Positions 26,087-35,262 of a stretch of 64,000 bases of DNA are shown one piece after another. Both the position numbers and the translations under genes were made by a program. Source of the DNA: Paenibacillus oralis (GTDB lineage: Bacteria > Bacillota > Bacilli > Paenibacillales > Paenibacillaceae); the NCBI RefSeq assembly GCF_003863965.1, contig NZ_RRCN01000001.1, forward strand, positions 2,428,527-2,492,526, in the 5' to 3' direction. The notes beneath the pieces were generated by a model. It made no database searches. It had not been told where the DNA came from and saw only the letters and a program-made list of their open reading frames with translations. How positions within the stretch are numbered: position 1 is the first letter of the stretch; the number at the start of each line of letters is the position of its first letter.

Positions 26087-27284
26087 ACGCACCGCTCCTT
26101 TCGAGGAAGGTCCGTTTCCACTCGCCTTGGATCAGCAGCACCGTAATGATGCAGGCGATGGCGATGCCGCTCAGGATCAGGAAGCCCGGCGTATACGAAC
26201 CCGTGAGCTCTTTTAATATCCCCAGGATATTCGGCAGGAAATACCCGCCCAGCCCTCCGGCCGCGCCGACGATGCCGGTAATGACGCCGATTTCCTGTTG
26301 GAACCGCTGGGGAACGAGCTGGAATACCGAGCCGTTGCCCATGCCGAGGCACATCATGCAAATAAACAGCAGCACGGTGACGAGGGACAGCGGCGGCAGC
26401 CAGGAGATCAGCGCCATCATGACGGCGACGCCGCCATACAGCACGAGCAGCATACGAATGCCGCCCACCCGGTCGGCCAGCCAGCCGCCAACGGGCCGGA
26501 AAAAGCTGCCGGCGATCACGCAAAGCGTGGTAAAGTCGGCGGCTCTAACGGCGCTTAACCCATATTCGGTATTGAAAAAAATCGTCAAATAGTTGGACAT
26601 GCCCACAAAACCGCCGAAGGTGACCATATACAGCATGCAGAACAACCAGGTGTCCCGCTGGCGGAGCACCGCCGCGTAATCCTTCAGCCGCTTCGGTTCG
26701 GGCTGGCTTGGGCTGTCTTTGGCCAGCAGCGAGAAAACAATAAACACGATGACGATCGGGATCAGCGCCAGTCCGAAGACGACCTCCCAACTGCCGTAAT
26801 GCTGGGCGATCCGGTTAGCGAACAATGTGGAGAACACCGTGCCGCTGTTGCCCGCTCCGGCGATCCCCATCGCCAGGCCCTGATACTGCGGCGGATACCA
26901 GCGGCTGGCAAGCGGCAGCGCGGCGGAGAAAGAAGCGCCGGCCACGCCGAGCAGCAGGGCGACAATGTAAAGTTCGCCGAGCGAGCTCACGAACTGCCAG
27001 CCATAAATGAGCGGGATCATGGTGACGATCATGCCGATCTGGCCGGTCCGTTTCGGGCCGATGCGATCGGCCAGCACACCCAGCACCAGCCGGAGCACGG
27101 AGCCGCCGAGCACCGGCAGGGCGACCAAGTTGGCCTTTTGCGAGGCGCTCATCGGATAATCCTGCATCATAATGACCGCCAGAGGTCCGATCAGCACCCA
27201 AATCATGAAACTGACGTCAAAATAAAGAAATGCGCTGAATAGCGAGGGCTTATGCCCGGTTTTCCAAAATCCGGTCCGTTCCAT
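26055..27284 (-). CDS. nasA: Nitrate/nitrite transporter, MFS (NNP) family
   Basis: A 409-residue protein with twelve predicted helices. The nitrate-signature glycine-rich stretches are visible (GIAGAGNSGTVFSTLF in helix 5 and GIVGAAGGLGGYFLP in helix 11), as is the conserved arginine of the VLGVLADRIGPKRTG loop. GGAGGAG precedes the ATG. It supplies nitrate to the reductase encoded next in the same operon. NarK-type nitrite export cannot be excluded from sequence, but the GlnR-type promoter and assimilatory reductase point to uptake for nitrogen assimilation. Confidence 0.93.
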   Translation of the reverse strand: MERTGFWKTGHKPSLFSAFLYFDVSFMIWVLIGPLAVIMMQDYPMSASQKANLVALPVLGGSVLRLVLGVLADRIGPKRTGQIGMIVTMIPLIYGWQFVSSLGELYIVALLLGVAGASFSAALPLASRWYPPQYQGLAMGIAGAGNSGTVFSTLFANRIAQHYGSWEVVFGLALIPIVIVFIVFSLLAKDSPSQPEPKRLKDYAAVLRQRDTWLFCMLYMVTFGGFVGMSNYLTIFFNTEYGLSAVRAADFTTLCVIAGSFFRPVGGWLADRVGGIRMLLVLYGGVAVMMALISWLPPLSLVTVLLFICMMCLGMGNGSVFQLVPQRFQQEIGVITGIVGAAGGLGGYFLPNILGILKELTGSYTPGFLILSGIAIACIITVLLIQGEWKRTFLERSGAYDAYTYSRQS

Positions 27285-27348
27285 CCCATCGATCTCCTCC
27301 CCATTTTCCGCCCCTAAGGGCGCTTTCTTTTTTTAACTTCAGCTTGCC

Positions 27349-27429
27349 AAATAACAGAAAGAGCCGCAGGAACAATCGATAGCGATTGCCCGTGCGGCTC
27401 CGTTGCCACCGGCCGGCACAGCGTTGTGC
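27349..27429 (-). ncRNA. ANTAR-type antiterminator leader of the nitrate operon
   Basis: On the minus-strand transcript, hairpin P1 (27429-27416) has a GCAC/GUGC stem with the hexaloop AACGCU, and hairpin P2 (27409-27394) has a GUGGC/GCCGC stem with the hexaloop AACGGA. Both loops have A at position 1 and G at position 4, the hallmark of RNAs bound by ANTAR proteins. The 3' arm of P2 overlaps the 5' arm (GAGCCGCA) of a terminator whose 3' arm is TGCGGCTC (27368-27361), followed by the U-rich UUUCUGUUAUUU. P2 and the terminator cannot form together. This predicts nitrate-dependent antitermination by a NasT/NasR-like protein encoded elsewhere. Confidence 0.75.
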
Positions 27430-27472
27430 GGGGACCGGAATATAAGCGTCACGACATTGTGAACGTAGTTAA

Positions 27473-27513
27473 ATTATATGAGGCAGAAAAAGAGCGTGTC
27501 AATATAAATTACA
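27473..27513 (-). promoter_or_regulatory. Nitrate operon promoter with GlnR/TnrA box
   Basis: On the minus strand TTGACA and TATAAT (27478-27473) are separated by 18 bases. The sequence at 27497-27513, TGTCAATATAAATTACA on the plus strand, fits TGTNA-N7-TNACA and overlaps the -35 box. A box at this position favours repression by GlnR when ammonium or glutamine is plentiful. Confidence 0.75.
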
Positions 27514-27747
27514 AAAAACGTTCATAATTTTTACAGAAAGATACTTTCATATATAAAATAAAGCAAAATAACCAGTATATTTGAGAAAAAAGTTAGAATA
27601 TATGAGATATTTATGTCATGTATAATGACGTAAACCTGCGACGCTGACGATTATGCTCGATTTACAAAGACAATTAGGCATTCACCCATTCCCCTCCGCT
27701 CGAATAACCTGATTCTGTTGAATCCTTAGGAACCGGAGGTAGCAGAT
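27514..27747. other. AT-rich upstream region of the hydrolase gene
   Basis: The stretch is markedly AT-rich. A TATAAT at 27621-27626 is a possible -10 box for the hydrolase gene but has no convincing -35. I see no gene or repeat here. Confidence 0.4.
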
Positions 27748-28593
27748 ATGGGTTATTTTGTGCGCGTGGAGCCTCATGTGAAAATTTTTGTGGAGGACAT
27801 CCATCCGGCGGGGAAACGGACGATTTTGTTCATCCACGGCTGGCCGTTAAGCAACAGGGCGTTTGAATATCAATTTAACGTGCTGCCGGCCCAAGGGTAT
27901 CGCTGCATCGGCATCGATCTGCGCGGCTTCGGCGAATCCGACAAGCCTTGGGACGGCTACCGTCTGGACCGGATGGCCGACGACGTCCGCGCCGTGGTCG
28001 ATGCGCTAGGCCTCCGCGATTTCATACTCGCCGGCCACTCTTACGGGGGAGCAACCGCCATCCGCTATATGGCCCGCCACCAAGGGCATGGCGTAGCGAA
28101 GCTGGCGCTGTTTGCCGCGGCCGCCCCGAGCGTTACCCGCCGCCCCGGTTTTCCGTACGGACAACCGAAGGAAGCGGTGAGCGAGCTCATTGAGCAGACG
28201 TATAACGACCGTCCAAACATGCTTTTCAACCTGGAGAATACGTTTTTCTTTCAGCATCTGTCGAAGCCTTTCAGCGACTGGGTCCGGCAAATCGAATATG
28301 CGGCCTCCGGCAACGCGACGGCCAAGGTAGCCGCTTCCTTCCGCGACGAAAGCTTGTTCGCCGATCTCGGCAAGATCGAAGTGCCGACGTTAATTCTGCA
28401 CGGCATCCATGACAAGGTATGTTACCCCGAGCTCGCGGCGGCCCAGCATGAAGGGATTAAGCGTTCCAGGCTCGTGTGGTTCCAGTACAGCGGGCATGGG
28501 TTGTTTTATGAGGAACGGGATAAGTTCAACCGGGAGCTTGTAAAATTTATCGAAGATCCGAATACACATATTTACGCTGAGCCCAATAACTGA
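27748..28593 (+). CDS. Alpha/beta hydrolase
   Basis: A 281-residue cytoplasmic hydrolase of the haloperoxidase/esterase-like group. The oxyanion segment HGWPLS is at 30-35, the nucleophile S98 sits in GHSYGG, the acid is probably the aspartate of LHGIHDKV and the histidine that of YSGHGLFYEE. GGAGGTAGCAG precedes the ATG. Substrate unknown. Its 3' end overlaps the convergent glycosyltransferase gene by 47 bases, so mutual transcriptional interference is possible. Confidence 0.9.
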   Translation: MGYFVRVEPHVKIFVEDIHPAGKRTILFIHGWPLSNRAFEYQFNVLPAQGYRCIGIDLRGFGESDKPWDGYRLDRMADDVRAVVDALGLRDFILAGHSYGGATAIRYMARHQGHGVAKLALFAAAAPSVTRRPGFPYGQPKEAVSELIEQTYNDRPNMLFNLENTFFFQHLSKPFSDWVRQIEYAASGNATAKVAASFRDESLFADLGKIEVPTLILHGIHDKVCYPELAAAQHEGIKRSRLVWFQYSGHGLFYEERDKFNRELVKFIEDPNTHIYAEPNN

Positions 28594-29572
28594 ACAGAAA
28601 AAGCGAGCCTTCGGTCAGCAGCTTGGCCGCGATCAGAGGAATGCGGGCCAGGTCATGGTATACATGCATCAGCCCCATATTCAGCAATAATACGATCAGA
28701 ACCAGCGAAAAATACCGCGGCAAAGAAGCGTACAGCTTGGCCGAACGGCCGTGGGCGAACACGAACCGGCGGTTCATCGCAAAGTTGGCGGCGGAGCTGC
28801 AAATTCTCGCTCCCGCGACCGACAGCGCCAGATTTTTGCTGAACGCCTGAAGCAGGAACAGCAGCGCGAAGTCGAGGCCCGCCGACAGGATGGACGAGGC
28901 GCTGAACAGCAGAATCGGCAGGTAGATTCGCGCGGAATCCGCCAAAGGCCGAAAATGGGAGGACTTGTTGTCGTCCAGGTAAACCGTATCGATAAACACC
29001 TCCTGCAGGGTGTATCCTTTTTGTTTAGCCCCAAGCAACAGGTTCATTTCATATTCAAAACGTTCCCCCGGAACCGAGCATAGCCACTCCAGCATGTCCG
29101 ATGAATAGCCGCGAAGCCCGGTTTGGGTGTCGTAAATTTTCGTCCCGGTCGTAAAGGCGAACACAAAACGCGTTACCGCGTTGCCAAGCCGGCTGCGCAG
29201 CGGAACCTTGCCGGTGAAGCGGCGGCTTCCGAGGACGAGGCTGCGGCCTTGCTCCCGCACGGCAGCGGCGACCCGGCCGATATCGGCGGGCAGATGCTGG
29301 CCGTCGCTGTCGGCGCAAACCACGGGGCCGCGCTCCCCGGTGTCGAGCAAATAACGGAAGCCCGTTTTCAGGGCCCGGCCTTTGCCGCGATTGACATCAT
29401 GCCGCAGCACCTTGCATCCCGCCGCCCGGGCCATGTCAAAAATCGGACGGTACACCTCTCCGCTGCCGTCATCGACGATCACGATCCGGGTTTCCGGCAT
29501 GTTTTTCAACTGTCCGATCAAATTCAGCAGACGCTCGTCCGGCTCATAGGCGGGGATCAGAATCGTGGTCAT
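28547..29572 (-). CDS. Family 2 glycosyltransferase fused to GtrA-like membrane domain
   Basis: A 341-residue protein. Residues about 1-215 form a GT2 domain with VIVDDGSG (about 31-38), the DSDGQHLP metal site, and a TQTGLRGY acceptor region. The remainder has four helices of the GtrA type ending in FLFSYWAQRKYVYS. Such fusions transfer or flip sugars on undecaprenyl phosphate during teichoic-acid or polysaccharide decoration. One base separates its start from the stop of the upstream phosphodiester glycosidase gene, so they form an operon. Confidence 0.9.
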   Translation of the reverse strand: MTTILIPAYEPDERLLNLIGQLKNMPETRIVIVDDGSGEVYRPIFDMARAAGCKVLRHDVNRGKGRALKTGFRYLLDTGERGPVVCADSDGQHLPADIGRVAAAVREQGRSLVLGSRRFTGKVPLRSRLGNAVTRFVFAFTTGTKIYDTQTGLRGYSSDMLEWLCSVPGERFEYEMNLLLGAKQKGYTLQEVFIDTVYLDDNKSSHFRPLADSARIYLPILLFSASSILSAGLDFALLFLLQAFSKNLALSVAGARICSSAANFAMNRRFVFAHGRSAKLYASLPRYFSLVLIVLLLNMGLMHVYHDLARIPLIAAKLLTEGSLFLFSYWAQRKYVYSDLR

Positions 29573-29573
29573 G

Positions 29574-30515
29574 TCAGTTCACCTCTTTCACGTAGAGAAT
29601 GTCGCTGACGCCGCGCTCCCGCCCTTTGCCTTGAGGATTGTTAACGACCCGGCCCATAAAATACATCGTGGACGAGCCTCCTCCGTCCAGATTGTAAGCT
29701 TCGGTGCAGCCTAAATCCTTAAACACCTGGGCAAACTCCGTTAACGTCATGCCGCGGCTGTAGCCTTCCTCGCGCCCGTCAACGACGACAAACACGTAAT
29801 GGTTCGGCGCGATCAGGCCGATGCCGGTGCGGGGATTGGCGCCTTGGATCGAGCGGTTCCCGAAATTGGTGTCGATTTTCACGTTGTCCAAATCGCTGTT
29901 CACTTCACCATCCTGGATCAATGCCGGACCGAACGATAACGTTTGGACCGCTCCCTGCTCCAGCAATGCCGATGAAGAAACCTTCGTTTCGTCATAAGAT
30001 TTCATCGTTCCGTCGTTAAATAACGCCAGCCCCGTTCTTGCCGGTTCATCCCGGTACAACGTTCCGCCCCGGATAATCACCCCGTCGCCCCTGAAGCCGT
30101 AATAATCGCCGTTGACGGCAAAAATCGCGCCGTTATCGGAGGCGATCTTCGAGGTGTTCTCCGTAATATTGCGCCCGAAGCTGTTTTCGGCAAAGGCGGA
30201 CAGCAGGCTGCCCGAGTTCTTCAACTGCACATCGGCCGCGTAATACGTAATTTGGTCCGCCCCGGAACCGGTTTGCACCTGATCGATATGGATTTGAATA
30301 TCATCGCTCGCATAATTCCAATCATCCGATTTGGCATCGGCTTCCGCAGGTGTGGTGGTCTCCTGCGGACTCAAGCCGCTCTGGGACGCGCCTTCCTCTG
30401 ACACAACCCGCTCCACATGTTTAATTAAGTAACGGTCCGCCAGCCCGTATAGCGTTCCTCCAACGATCAGCAGCGGAACGATCACCGCGATGACCAGCTT
30501 TTTTTTCGGTTTCAT
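29574..30515 (-). CDS. Phosphodiester glycosidase-family (NAGPA) membrane-anchored protein
   Basis: A 313-residue protein; the start at 30515 has GGAG upstream and gives a compact N-terminus MKPKKKLVIAVI followed by an anchor helix (about 7-26). The NAGPA domain spans about 90-310 with AVNGDYYGFRGDGVIIRGG and the C-terminal NLDGGGSSTMYF motif. Family members cleave N-acetylglucosamine phosphodiester links and in bacteria act on exopolysaccharides or wall polymers. Co-transcription with the GT2-GtrA gene supports a role in surface sugar modification. Confidence 0.88.
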   Translation of the reverse strand: MKPKKKLVIAVIVPLLIVGGTLYGLADRYLIKHVERVVSEEGASQSGLSPQETTTPAEADAKSDDWNYASDDIQIHIDQVQTGSGADQITYYAADVQLKNSGSLLSAFAENSFGRNITENTSKIASDNGAIFAVNGDYYGFRGDGVIIRGGTLYRDEPARTGLALFNDGTMKSYDETKVSSSALLEQGAVQTLSFGPALIQDGEVNSDLDNVKIDTNFGNRSIQGANPRTGIGLIAPNHYVFVVVDGREEGYSRGMTLTEFAQVFKDLGCTEAYNLDGGGSSTMYFMGRVVNNPQGKGRERGVSDILYVKEVN

Positions 30516-30647
30516 CTTATTCACACTCCGCTTGAAGATTAGGCACCTGAACCGAAAACTCGGTTTCGCTTCCGGCAACTACATGATAAGCGGGCAAACT
30601 GAAACGCAACTGAACGCAGGTTGAAGGTTTGGTGAAAAAGGGGGGGA

Positions 30648-30675
30648 CAAAAAAAGCCGGCCTGACGACCGGCTT
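30648..30675 (-). terminator. Terminator of the germination operon
   Basis: On the minus strand AAGCCGG (30675-30669) pairs with CCGGCTT (30660-30654), followed by a T run of eight. It lies 50 bases after the GerB-like gene. Confidence 0.85.
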
Positions 30676-30726
30676 ATCCACGGAGAGGTGTTGTCGGCCG
30701 CGAAGGCCGATGTGCTGAAATTGGCT

Positions 30727-31842
30727 TCAGGCCTGCTGCGGCTGTTTTTTCTTGAACAGGCGGCGCAGCCCATGAATGACTAACAACAAAAGGGGGAGCA
30801 GCAGCCCGACGGTTAAAATGTACGACGGCCAGGTGCGGGCGTCCCAGGCTTGTCTGAAAGGGACGTTGGGGTAAACGACGAACGACATGACGATAAAGAG
30901 CATCCCCAGCGGCCAAACGAGCGGCCGGTAGTCCTTCAAATTGAAAATCCGGGCAAGGGATACCGTAATCGAACTCATGTACAGCGTAATCCGGAAATAC
31001 AGCGAAAAAAACCACATGACGGCCACGATCGTTTCAACCCGCTGCAAAAAGTGGCCGATGTCGATTTTTTGGGCCAGTACATAGCTTGGAAACAAGCTTT
31101 TTGACGTAATCTCCGCCCCAAGGACGAAGATGGACAGGGTGATGACGATCACCAGCATCAAACTGCCGATCAAGCTGCCCAGAACGATACCCCTGCCGAA
31201 CTCGGCAGGCCGGTTCATGGAGGACGGAAGGAGCAAGAGCAGCGAAACATGCGGCAAAAAAGCGACGCTGATAAAAGTAAGCACAGCCTGCCAGATCGGG
31301 GGAAAGCCGTTCTCCAGGACAGGTTGTAAATGACGCGGATCTATATTGAAGGAGACCAGCAGGACCAATAGAAGATAAAGAAGGATAAACCAGGGAAACA
31401 GCAGCTCCGCAGAACGGGCCACCACTTCGATCCCCAGGCGGACGCCAATGAGAACCACGATCCCGAACAGGATGATGATGGCTTCGATCGGGGTTTCCGG
31501 CATCATTTGCGTCGTCATAAAATCGCCTAAATCGTTTAATACCGCTGTAGGGGCGCTGAACAACGAAGTTATGAACAGCAGGGAAACGATTTTTCCGACC
31601 CATTTTCCCAACAAGGTTTCCAGTATCTCAGTCAAGTTTTTTTGCGGATACAGACTGACAAGCTTGGACATGAACCAGACGATCAGCAGACCCGCTCCGA
31701 TTCCGATCAGACCGGCGATCCAGGCGTCCTGCTTGGCTAACTGGGCCATGCCGGAAGGGGTGATTAAAATAGCGCTGCCTACCGTAAAAAAGATCGTGAC
31801 AATCGTCAACTGGCGTACGGAAATATGAACTTCGTTCAACAT
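30727..31842 (-). CDS. Spore germination permease, GerB subunit
   Basis: A 371-residue membrane protein of the APC-related endospore germination permease family, with ten predicted helices. The start at 31842 (MLNEVHISVRQLT) has an AGGTG site. The N-terminal VGSAILITPSGMA segment and the NIDPRHLQPVLENG segment are typical of GerAB/GerKB. In spores it sits in the inner membrane and binds the germinant with the GerA and GerC subunits. Last gene of an A-C-x-B operon. Confidence 0.93.
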   Translation of the reverse strand: MLNEVHISVRQLTIVTIFFTVGSAILITPSGMAQLAKQDAWIAGLIGIGAGLLIVWFMSKLVSLYPQKNLTEILETLLGKWVGKIVSLLFITSLFSAPTAVLNDLGDFMTTQMMPETPIEAIIILFGIVVLIGVRLGIEVVARSAELLFPWFILLYLLLVLLVSFNIDPRHLQPVLENGFPPIWQAVLTFISVAFLPHVSLLLLLPSSMNRPAEFGRGIVLGSLIGSLMLVIVITLSIFVLGAEITSKSLFPSYVLAQKIDIGHFLQRVETIVAVMWFFSLYFRITLYMSSITVSLARIFNLKDYRPLVWPLGMLFIVMSFVVYPNVPFRQAWDARTWPSYILTVGLLLPLLLLVIHGLRRLFKKKQPQQA

Positions 31843-31887
31843 GATTTTCACCTCGGATCGTTTCTTAAACGAGCGATTCATTTTTGT

Positions 31888-32127
31888 TTATGAAATTAAG
31901 CCGATCGCTATTAAAAAATCAATAATCGGTTTGAATATGATCGTCAGCACGAGCAGCGGACTGGGAAAATGGGGGAATAGCAGCACCGGAATAGAGAACC
32001 CTACGGCTATTACGAGCAGAATGCAGAAGGCCCACAGGTCTTTTTTTTGCTGTTGTTTCCAAAGTGCCGGCAGCTCGAACCAGACGATGATGCCGGCAAT
32101 GATCAGAATGCCTGCGCTCCATAACAT
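31888..32127 (-). CDS. Small two-helix membrane protein of the germination operon
   Basis: A 79-residue protein with hydrophobic segments at about 3-20 and 32-76 separated by the basic KQQQKKD loop. It lies 7 bases after the GerC-like gene and 45 before the GerB-like gene. Small accessory membrane proteins (GerD-unrelated, sometimes called D subunits) occur in other ger operons and can modulate receptor function; whether this is one is inferred from position and size only. Confidence 0.75.
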   Translation of the reverse strand: MLWSAGILIIAGIIVWFELPALWKQQQKKDLWAFCILLVIAVGFSIPVLLFPHFPSPLLVLTIIFKPIIDFLIAIGLIS

Positions 32128-32134
32128 GGCATGT

Positions 32135-33340
32135 CTACTCCTCCATTTGCTCCGTGACTGGGCTTGTTATCATTCCGATGCGGCGAATAATGAAATCCGT
32201 TTTGATGTTTACCGGCAGACTGGTAAAGTACTCCTCATTCCAATTTTCTTTTAGCGTTTTCCATGCCTGAGGGTCGGCGCGGCGAACGGCTTCGCCAAAT
32301 CCAAATATGTCGGTTTTGAACTCGTTTTGCGCCTTTTCTATGGTTGTTTCCATAAATTCGATAAGCTTTTCCTCGATTTTTTTCTCCAGATCGGGTATCA
32401 CGCTCGGATCGGTCAGATTCAGGTTTTTGGAACCGGAGGCGCCGACATTGCCCTCTGCTGTGAACTGAATCTCGATTTGCGGCCTCCCGTCGACCACCTT
32501 GCCCTTCACTTTCGTTTTGCTGCGGAGGAATTCAATGATCACCATGCCGTTATCCGGGGAGCGGACGAACATGACCGTGCTTTTCACGCCGCCATGGATA
32601 CTGTGATATCCTCTGCTTTCCCGTTCGCTCAACCAGCCGATAAGCTTGTCTTTATTGAATGCGGCCAAACCGGAAAATTTCAGTTGGGTTGGCGTGTAGA
32701 TACTGGAGATATTTGTTTTGCTCTCTCCGATTTTCGGGTCTCCGGTGATTTCCAATGCGGTTAATACGGGACTCTGCCCTGTGCTGGCCAAGTTATTGAT
32801 CAACTCGTCAAGCGTGACCGCAAGGCTGGGGGACCAGTTGATCTCCGAGGTTTCCAGCGACGAGAACAGCTTGTTGGCCGGAACGGGTTCGAGCGGGGTC
32901 ATGATCTTGAGCATTTCCTGAGCGCTTGCCCCCTTGGCGACGACCAAGTAGAAATTGGGGCGGAATTCATGATCCCGAAATATAAAATCGAGGCTTTGCC
33001 CGATACCCTGCCGGGCCAGTGACTCGCCGATCAGAAATATGCGAAGATGGGAGAAATAAATCTTTCTCGGGCTGATTTGCGTCAGTCTCCGCGCCGCTTC
33101 GAAAACGGAATCCCCTTCGGCGGTATACAGCGTGGCGGGAGCGCCGCCGCTCGCCCCCTTTTGCGCGGTGACCTGTCCAGGATCCACCACCTGTACGGTA
33201 AGACGGTAGCGGCCTCCCTCCATATCCACGCCGGCCGCGACGGCGATGCCGAGTTCGTTGAGCTCCCTGCGATTCCAGCAGCCGGTAGTCAGCAGGACGA
33301 TGGAAAGCAGCAGGATCAGAGCGGCCATGTTTTTTCTCAC
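32135..33340 (-). CDS. Spore germination lipoprotein, Ger(x)C family
   Basis: A 401-residue lipoprotein with lipobox LTTGC (C21) and the family start GCWNRRELNELGIAVAAGVD. The middle (RKIYFSHLRIFLIGE, and later YTPTQLKFSGLAAFNKDKLIGWL) and the C-terminal segment (AQNEFKTDIFGFGEAVRRADP) match GerAC/GerKC proteins. It is the lipid-anchored subunit of the receptor on the outer face of the spore inner membrane. It lies 51 bases downstream of the GerA-type gene. Confidence 0.94.
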   Translation of the reverse strand: MRKNMAALILLLSIVLLTTGCWNRRELNELGIAVAAGVDMEGGRYRLTVQVVDPGQVTAQKGASGGAPATLYTAEGDSVFEAARRLTQISPRKIYFSHLRIFLIGESLARQGIGQSLDFIFRDHEFRPNFYLVVAKGASAQEMLKIMTPLEPVPANKLFSSLETSEINWSPSLAVTLDELINNLASTGQSPVLTALEITGDPKIGESKTNISSIYTPTQLKFSGLAAFNKDKLIGWLSERESRGYHSIHGGVKSTVMFVRSPDNGMVIIEFLRSKTKVKGKVVDGRPQIEIQFTAEGNVGASGSKNLNLTDPSVIPDLEKKIEEKLIEFMETTIEKAQNEFKTDIFGFGEAVRRADPQAWKTLKENWNEEYFTSLPVNIKTDFIIRRIGMITSPVTEQMEE

Positions 33341-33391
33341 GGATAAGTCTCCTTTGCGTGCGCTGCGGGATTTGCTTGTTGCGGTAGCGCG

Positions 33392-35002
33392 TTATTCCCG
33401 CGATTTCCGCGGGGGGGTATTGTTTCGGCGCGTAATATTGCTCTGGTTGATGAGACGGACCCGGGAGCCCAGCATCCAGTGCGGAAGCCGGATGAGCGCA
33501 TCCTTGTTATCCGTCGGGATAAGCGGAGCGAACGGCGCCATGTACGGAATGCCAAACGAACGCAGGCTGCACAGGTGCAAAACAAGAGCGATGCCGCCGA
33601 CGATGATGCCAAATAAGCCGAAGGACGCGGCCAGCGCCATATAAGGAAACCGCAGCAGGCGAAAAGCGATCGACATATTGTAGGCCGGCAGAATGAAGCT
33701 GGAGATCGCCGTAAATGACACGACGATCACCATCGCTGCCGACACGATGCCCGCCTGAACCGCGGCTTGCCCGATCACCAGCGTGCCGACAATGGAGATC
33801 GCCGCGCCTATATTTTTCGGCATGCGAATGCTGGCTTCGCGCAAAATCTCGAAGGTCAGCTCCATCAGCAGCGCTTCGATAAAGGCGGGAAAAGGGACCT
33901 GTTCCCGCTGCGCCGCCAGGCTAATCAGCAGTTGCGTCGGCAGCAACTCCTGATGAAAGGTCGTGAAGGCGACGTACATAGATGGTGCGAACAAAGAAAC
34001 GAGGATCCCAATGTAACGAAGCAGCCTGACAAAGCTGCTGAAATCCGCGCGCTGGTAATAATCCTCCGGGGCTTGGAGGAAAGAGGAGAACAATGTCGGG
34101 ATGATCAGCACAATCGGCGTTCCGTCCACTAAAATGACTACCCTGCCCTCCACCAGCGCAGCCGCGATCACGTCCGGCCGTTCGGAATTGATAATGGTCG
34201 GAAACGGGCTGAACGTTTCATCCTGGATCGATTCCTCGATATATCCGCTCTCGAAAATGCTGCCGACATCGATCCGGTTCAGGCGGTCGCGCACCTCTTG
34301 CACCAATTTGTCATTGGCCATACCCTTCATGTACATGATGGCCACGTCGGTTCGGGTGATCCGGCCGATTTGCATCGTTTCCAGCCACAGATGCGGGTCT
34401 TTGATTTTCCGCCGGATCAACGCTGTATTGGTGCGCAGCGATTCGACGAAGCTCTCGCGGGGGCCGCGAACGACGTTTTCTGCGGACGGCTCGCTGACTG
34501 CCCGGTCCTTCCAGCCGCGGGTGCTGCAAACAATGCCCTGGTTATGGCCATCGATCAGGATGATCGTGTCCCCGGACAGCAGCGCCTGGTAAAGGGCGGC
34601 AAAATCGCTGACGTCCCGGATATCCCCGATCGTCAGCGCGTAGTTTTTCAGGGCCTGTATGGCATCGGAGGGAAGGGCGATTTTCCGGTCGGCGCGTTCA
34701 AACAATTTGATATCCAGCATCACCGATTTCATGATGAAATCGGTGATGATATTCTGATCGGCTAATCCGTCGGTATAGAGTATGGCGATAGACTGATTCC
34801 CTTCGTAGCCGACAGGCAGGTTGCGGATGATAATGTCCGTACTGTGGCCGAGCGTCTCTCGGATAGTTTGCAAGTTTGCTTCCAGTTCTTCGAATAAAAC
34901 GCCGGGCTCGGGCTCGGTCGAAACTGGTGTCCGGCTTGTGGAGTCCGTGTCTTTCTTGAGTAAATGAACGGGCTTACGATGGAATTTTCTGCGGTAACGC
35001 AT
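33392..35002 (-). CDS. Spore germination protein, GerA subunit
   Basis: A 536-residue receptor subunit. The start at 35002 (MRYRRKFHRKP) follows a GAGAGGGAG site. The N-terminal soluble half (about 1-270) carries the IRNLPVGYEGNQ and IGRITRTDVAIMYMKGMAN segments, and the C-terminal half has about five helices with QAPEDYYQRADF before and REASIRMPKNIGAAISIVG within. This family forms the oligomeric ion channel of nutrient germinant receptors. First gene of the four-gene operon. Confidence 0.95.
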   Translation of the reverse strand: MRYRRKFHRKPVHLLKKDTDSTSRTPVSTEPEPGVLFEELEANLQTIRETLGHSTDIIIRNLPVGYEGNQSIAILYTDGLADQNIITDFIMKSVMLDIKLFERADRKIALPSDAIQALKNYALTIGDIRDVSDFAALYQALLSGDTIILIDGHNQGIVCSTRGWKDRAVSEPSAENVVRGPRESFVESLRTNTALIRRKIKDPHLWLETMQIGRITRTDVAIMYMKGMANDKLVQEVRDRLNRIDVGSIFESGYIEESIQDETFSPFPTIINSERPDVIAAALVEGRVVILVDGTPIVLIIPTLFSSFLQAPEDYYQRADFSSFVRLLRYIGILVSLFAPSMYVAFTTFHQELLPTQLLISLAAQREQVPFPAFIEALLMELTFEILREASIRMPKNIGAAISIVGTLVIGQAAVQAGIVSAAMVIVVSFTAISSFILPAYNMSIAFRLLRFPYMALAASFGLFGIIVGGIALVLHLCSLRSFGIPYMAPFAPLIPTDNKDALIRLPHWMLGSRVRLINQSNITRRNNTPPRKSRE

Positions 35003-35191
35003 CACTGTTCTCCCTCTCAAGGGTGTTTTTAGCTTCATTATTGCCGAAGGGAGAGCCGTCCAAACGGGAGCCGCGGTTACGATCGGGACGAAATCATTTG
35101 AATACCGATTATCGGCTTATCGGACGAACCGCTCAATTTGTCGTCCCGCATATCGCCGAATAGAAGGAATTATATTAGAATAGAACTATCC

Positions 35192-35226
35192 AACACCTCC
35201 GGCAGAATGTTCTGGGGGTGTTTTTT
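35192..35226 (+). terminator. Terminator-like hairpin just upstream of rhaM
   Basis: AACACC (35192-35197) pairs with GGTGTT (35217-35222) around a G/C-rich interior and six T follow. It lies only 37 bases before the rhaM start, with an AT-rich TATATTAGAAT stretch upstream that could be a promoter, so it may be a leader attenuator rather than a gene end. No plus-strand gene precedes it for 6.6 kb. Confidence 0.5.
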
Positions 35227-35262
35227 CACTATTTTAGCGGGGTAACCTGGGAGGGGATATTC

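Noticed and set aside
30579..30773. A 64-codon minus-strand frame between the glycosidase and germination genes
   Set aside because: It starts within the GerB region, contains the operon terminator and has no ribosome-binding site or homology.
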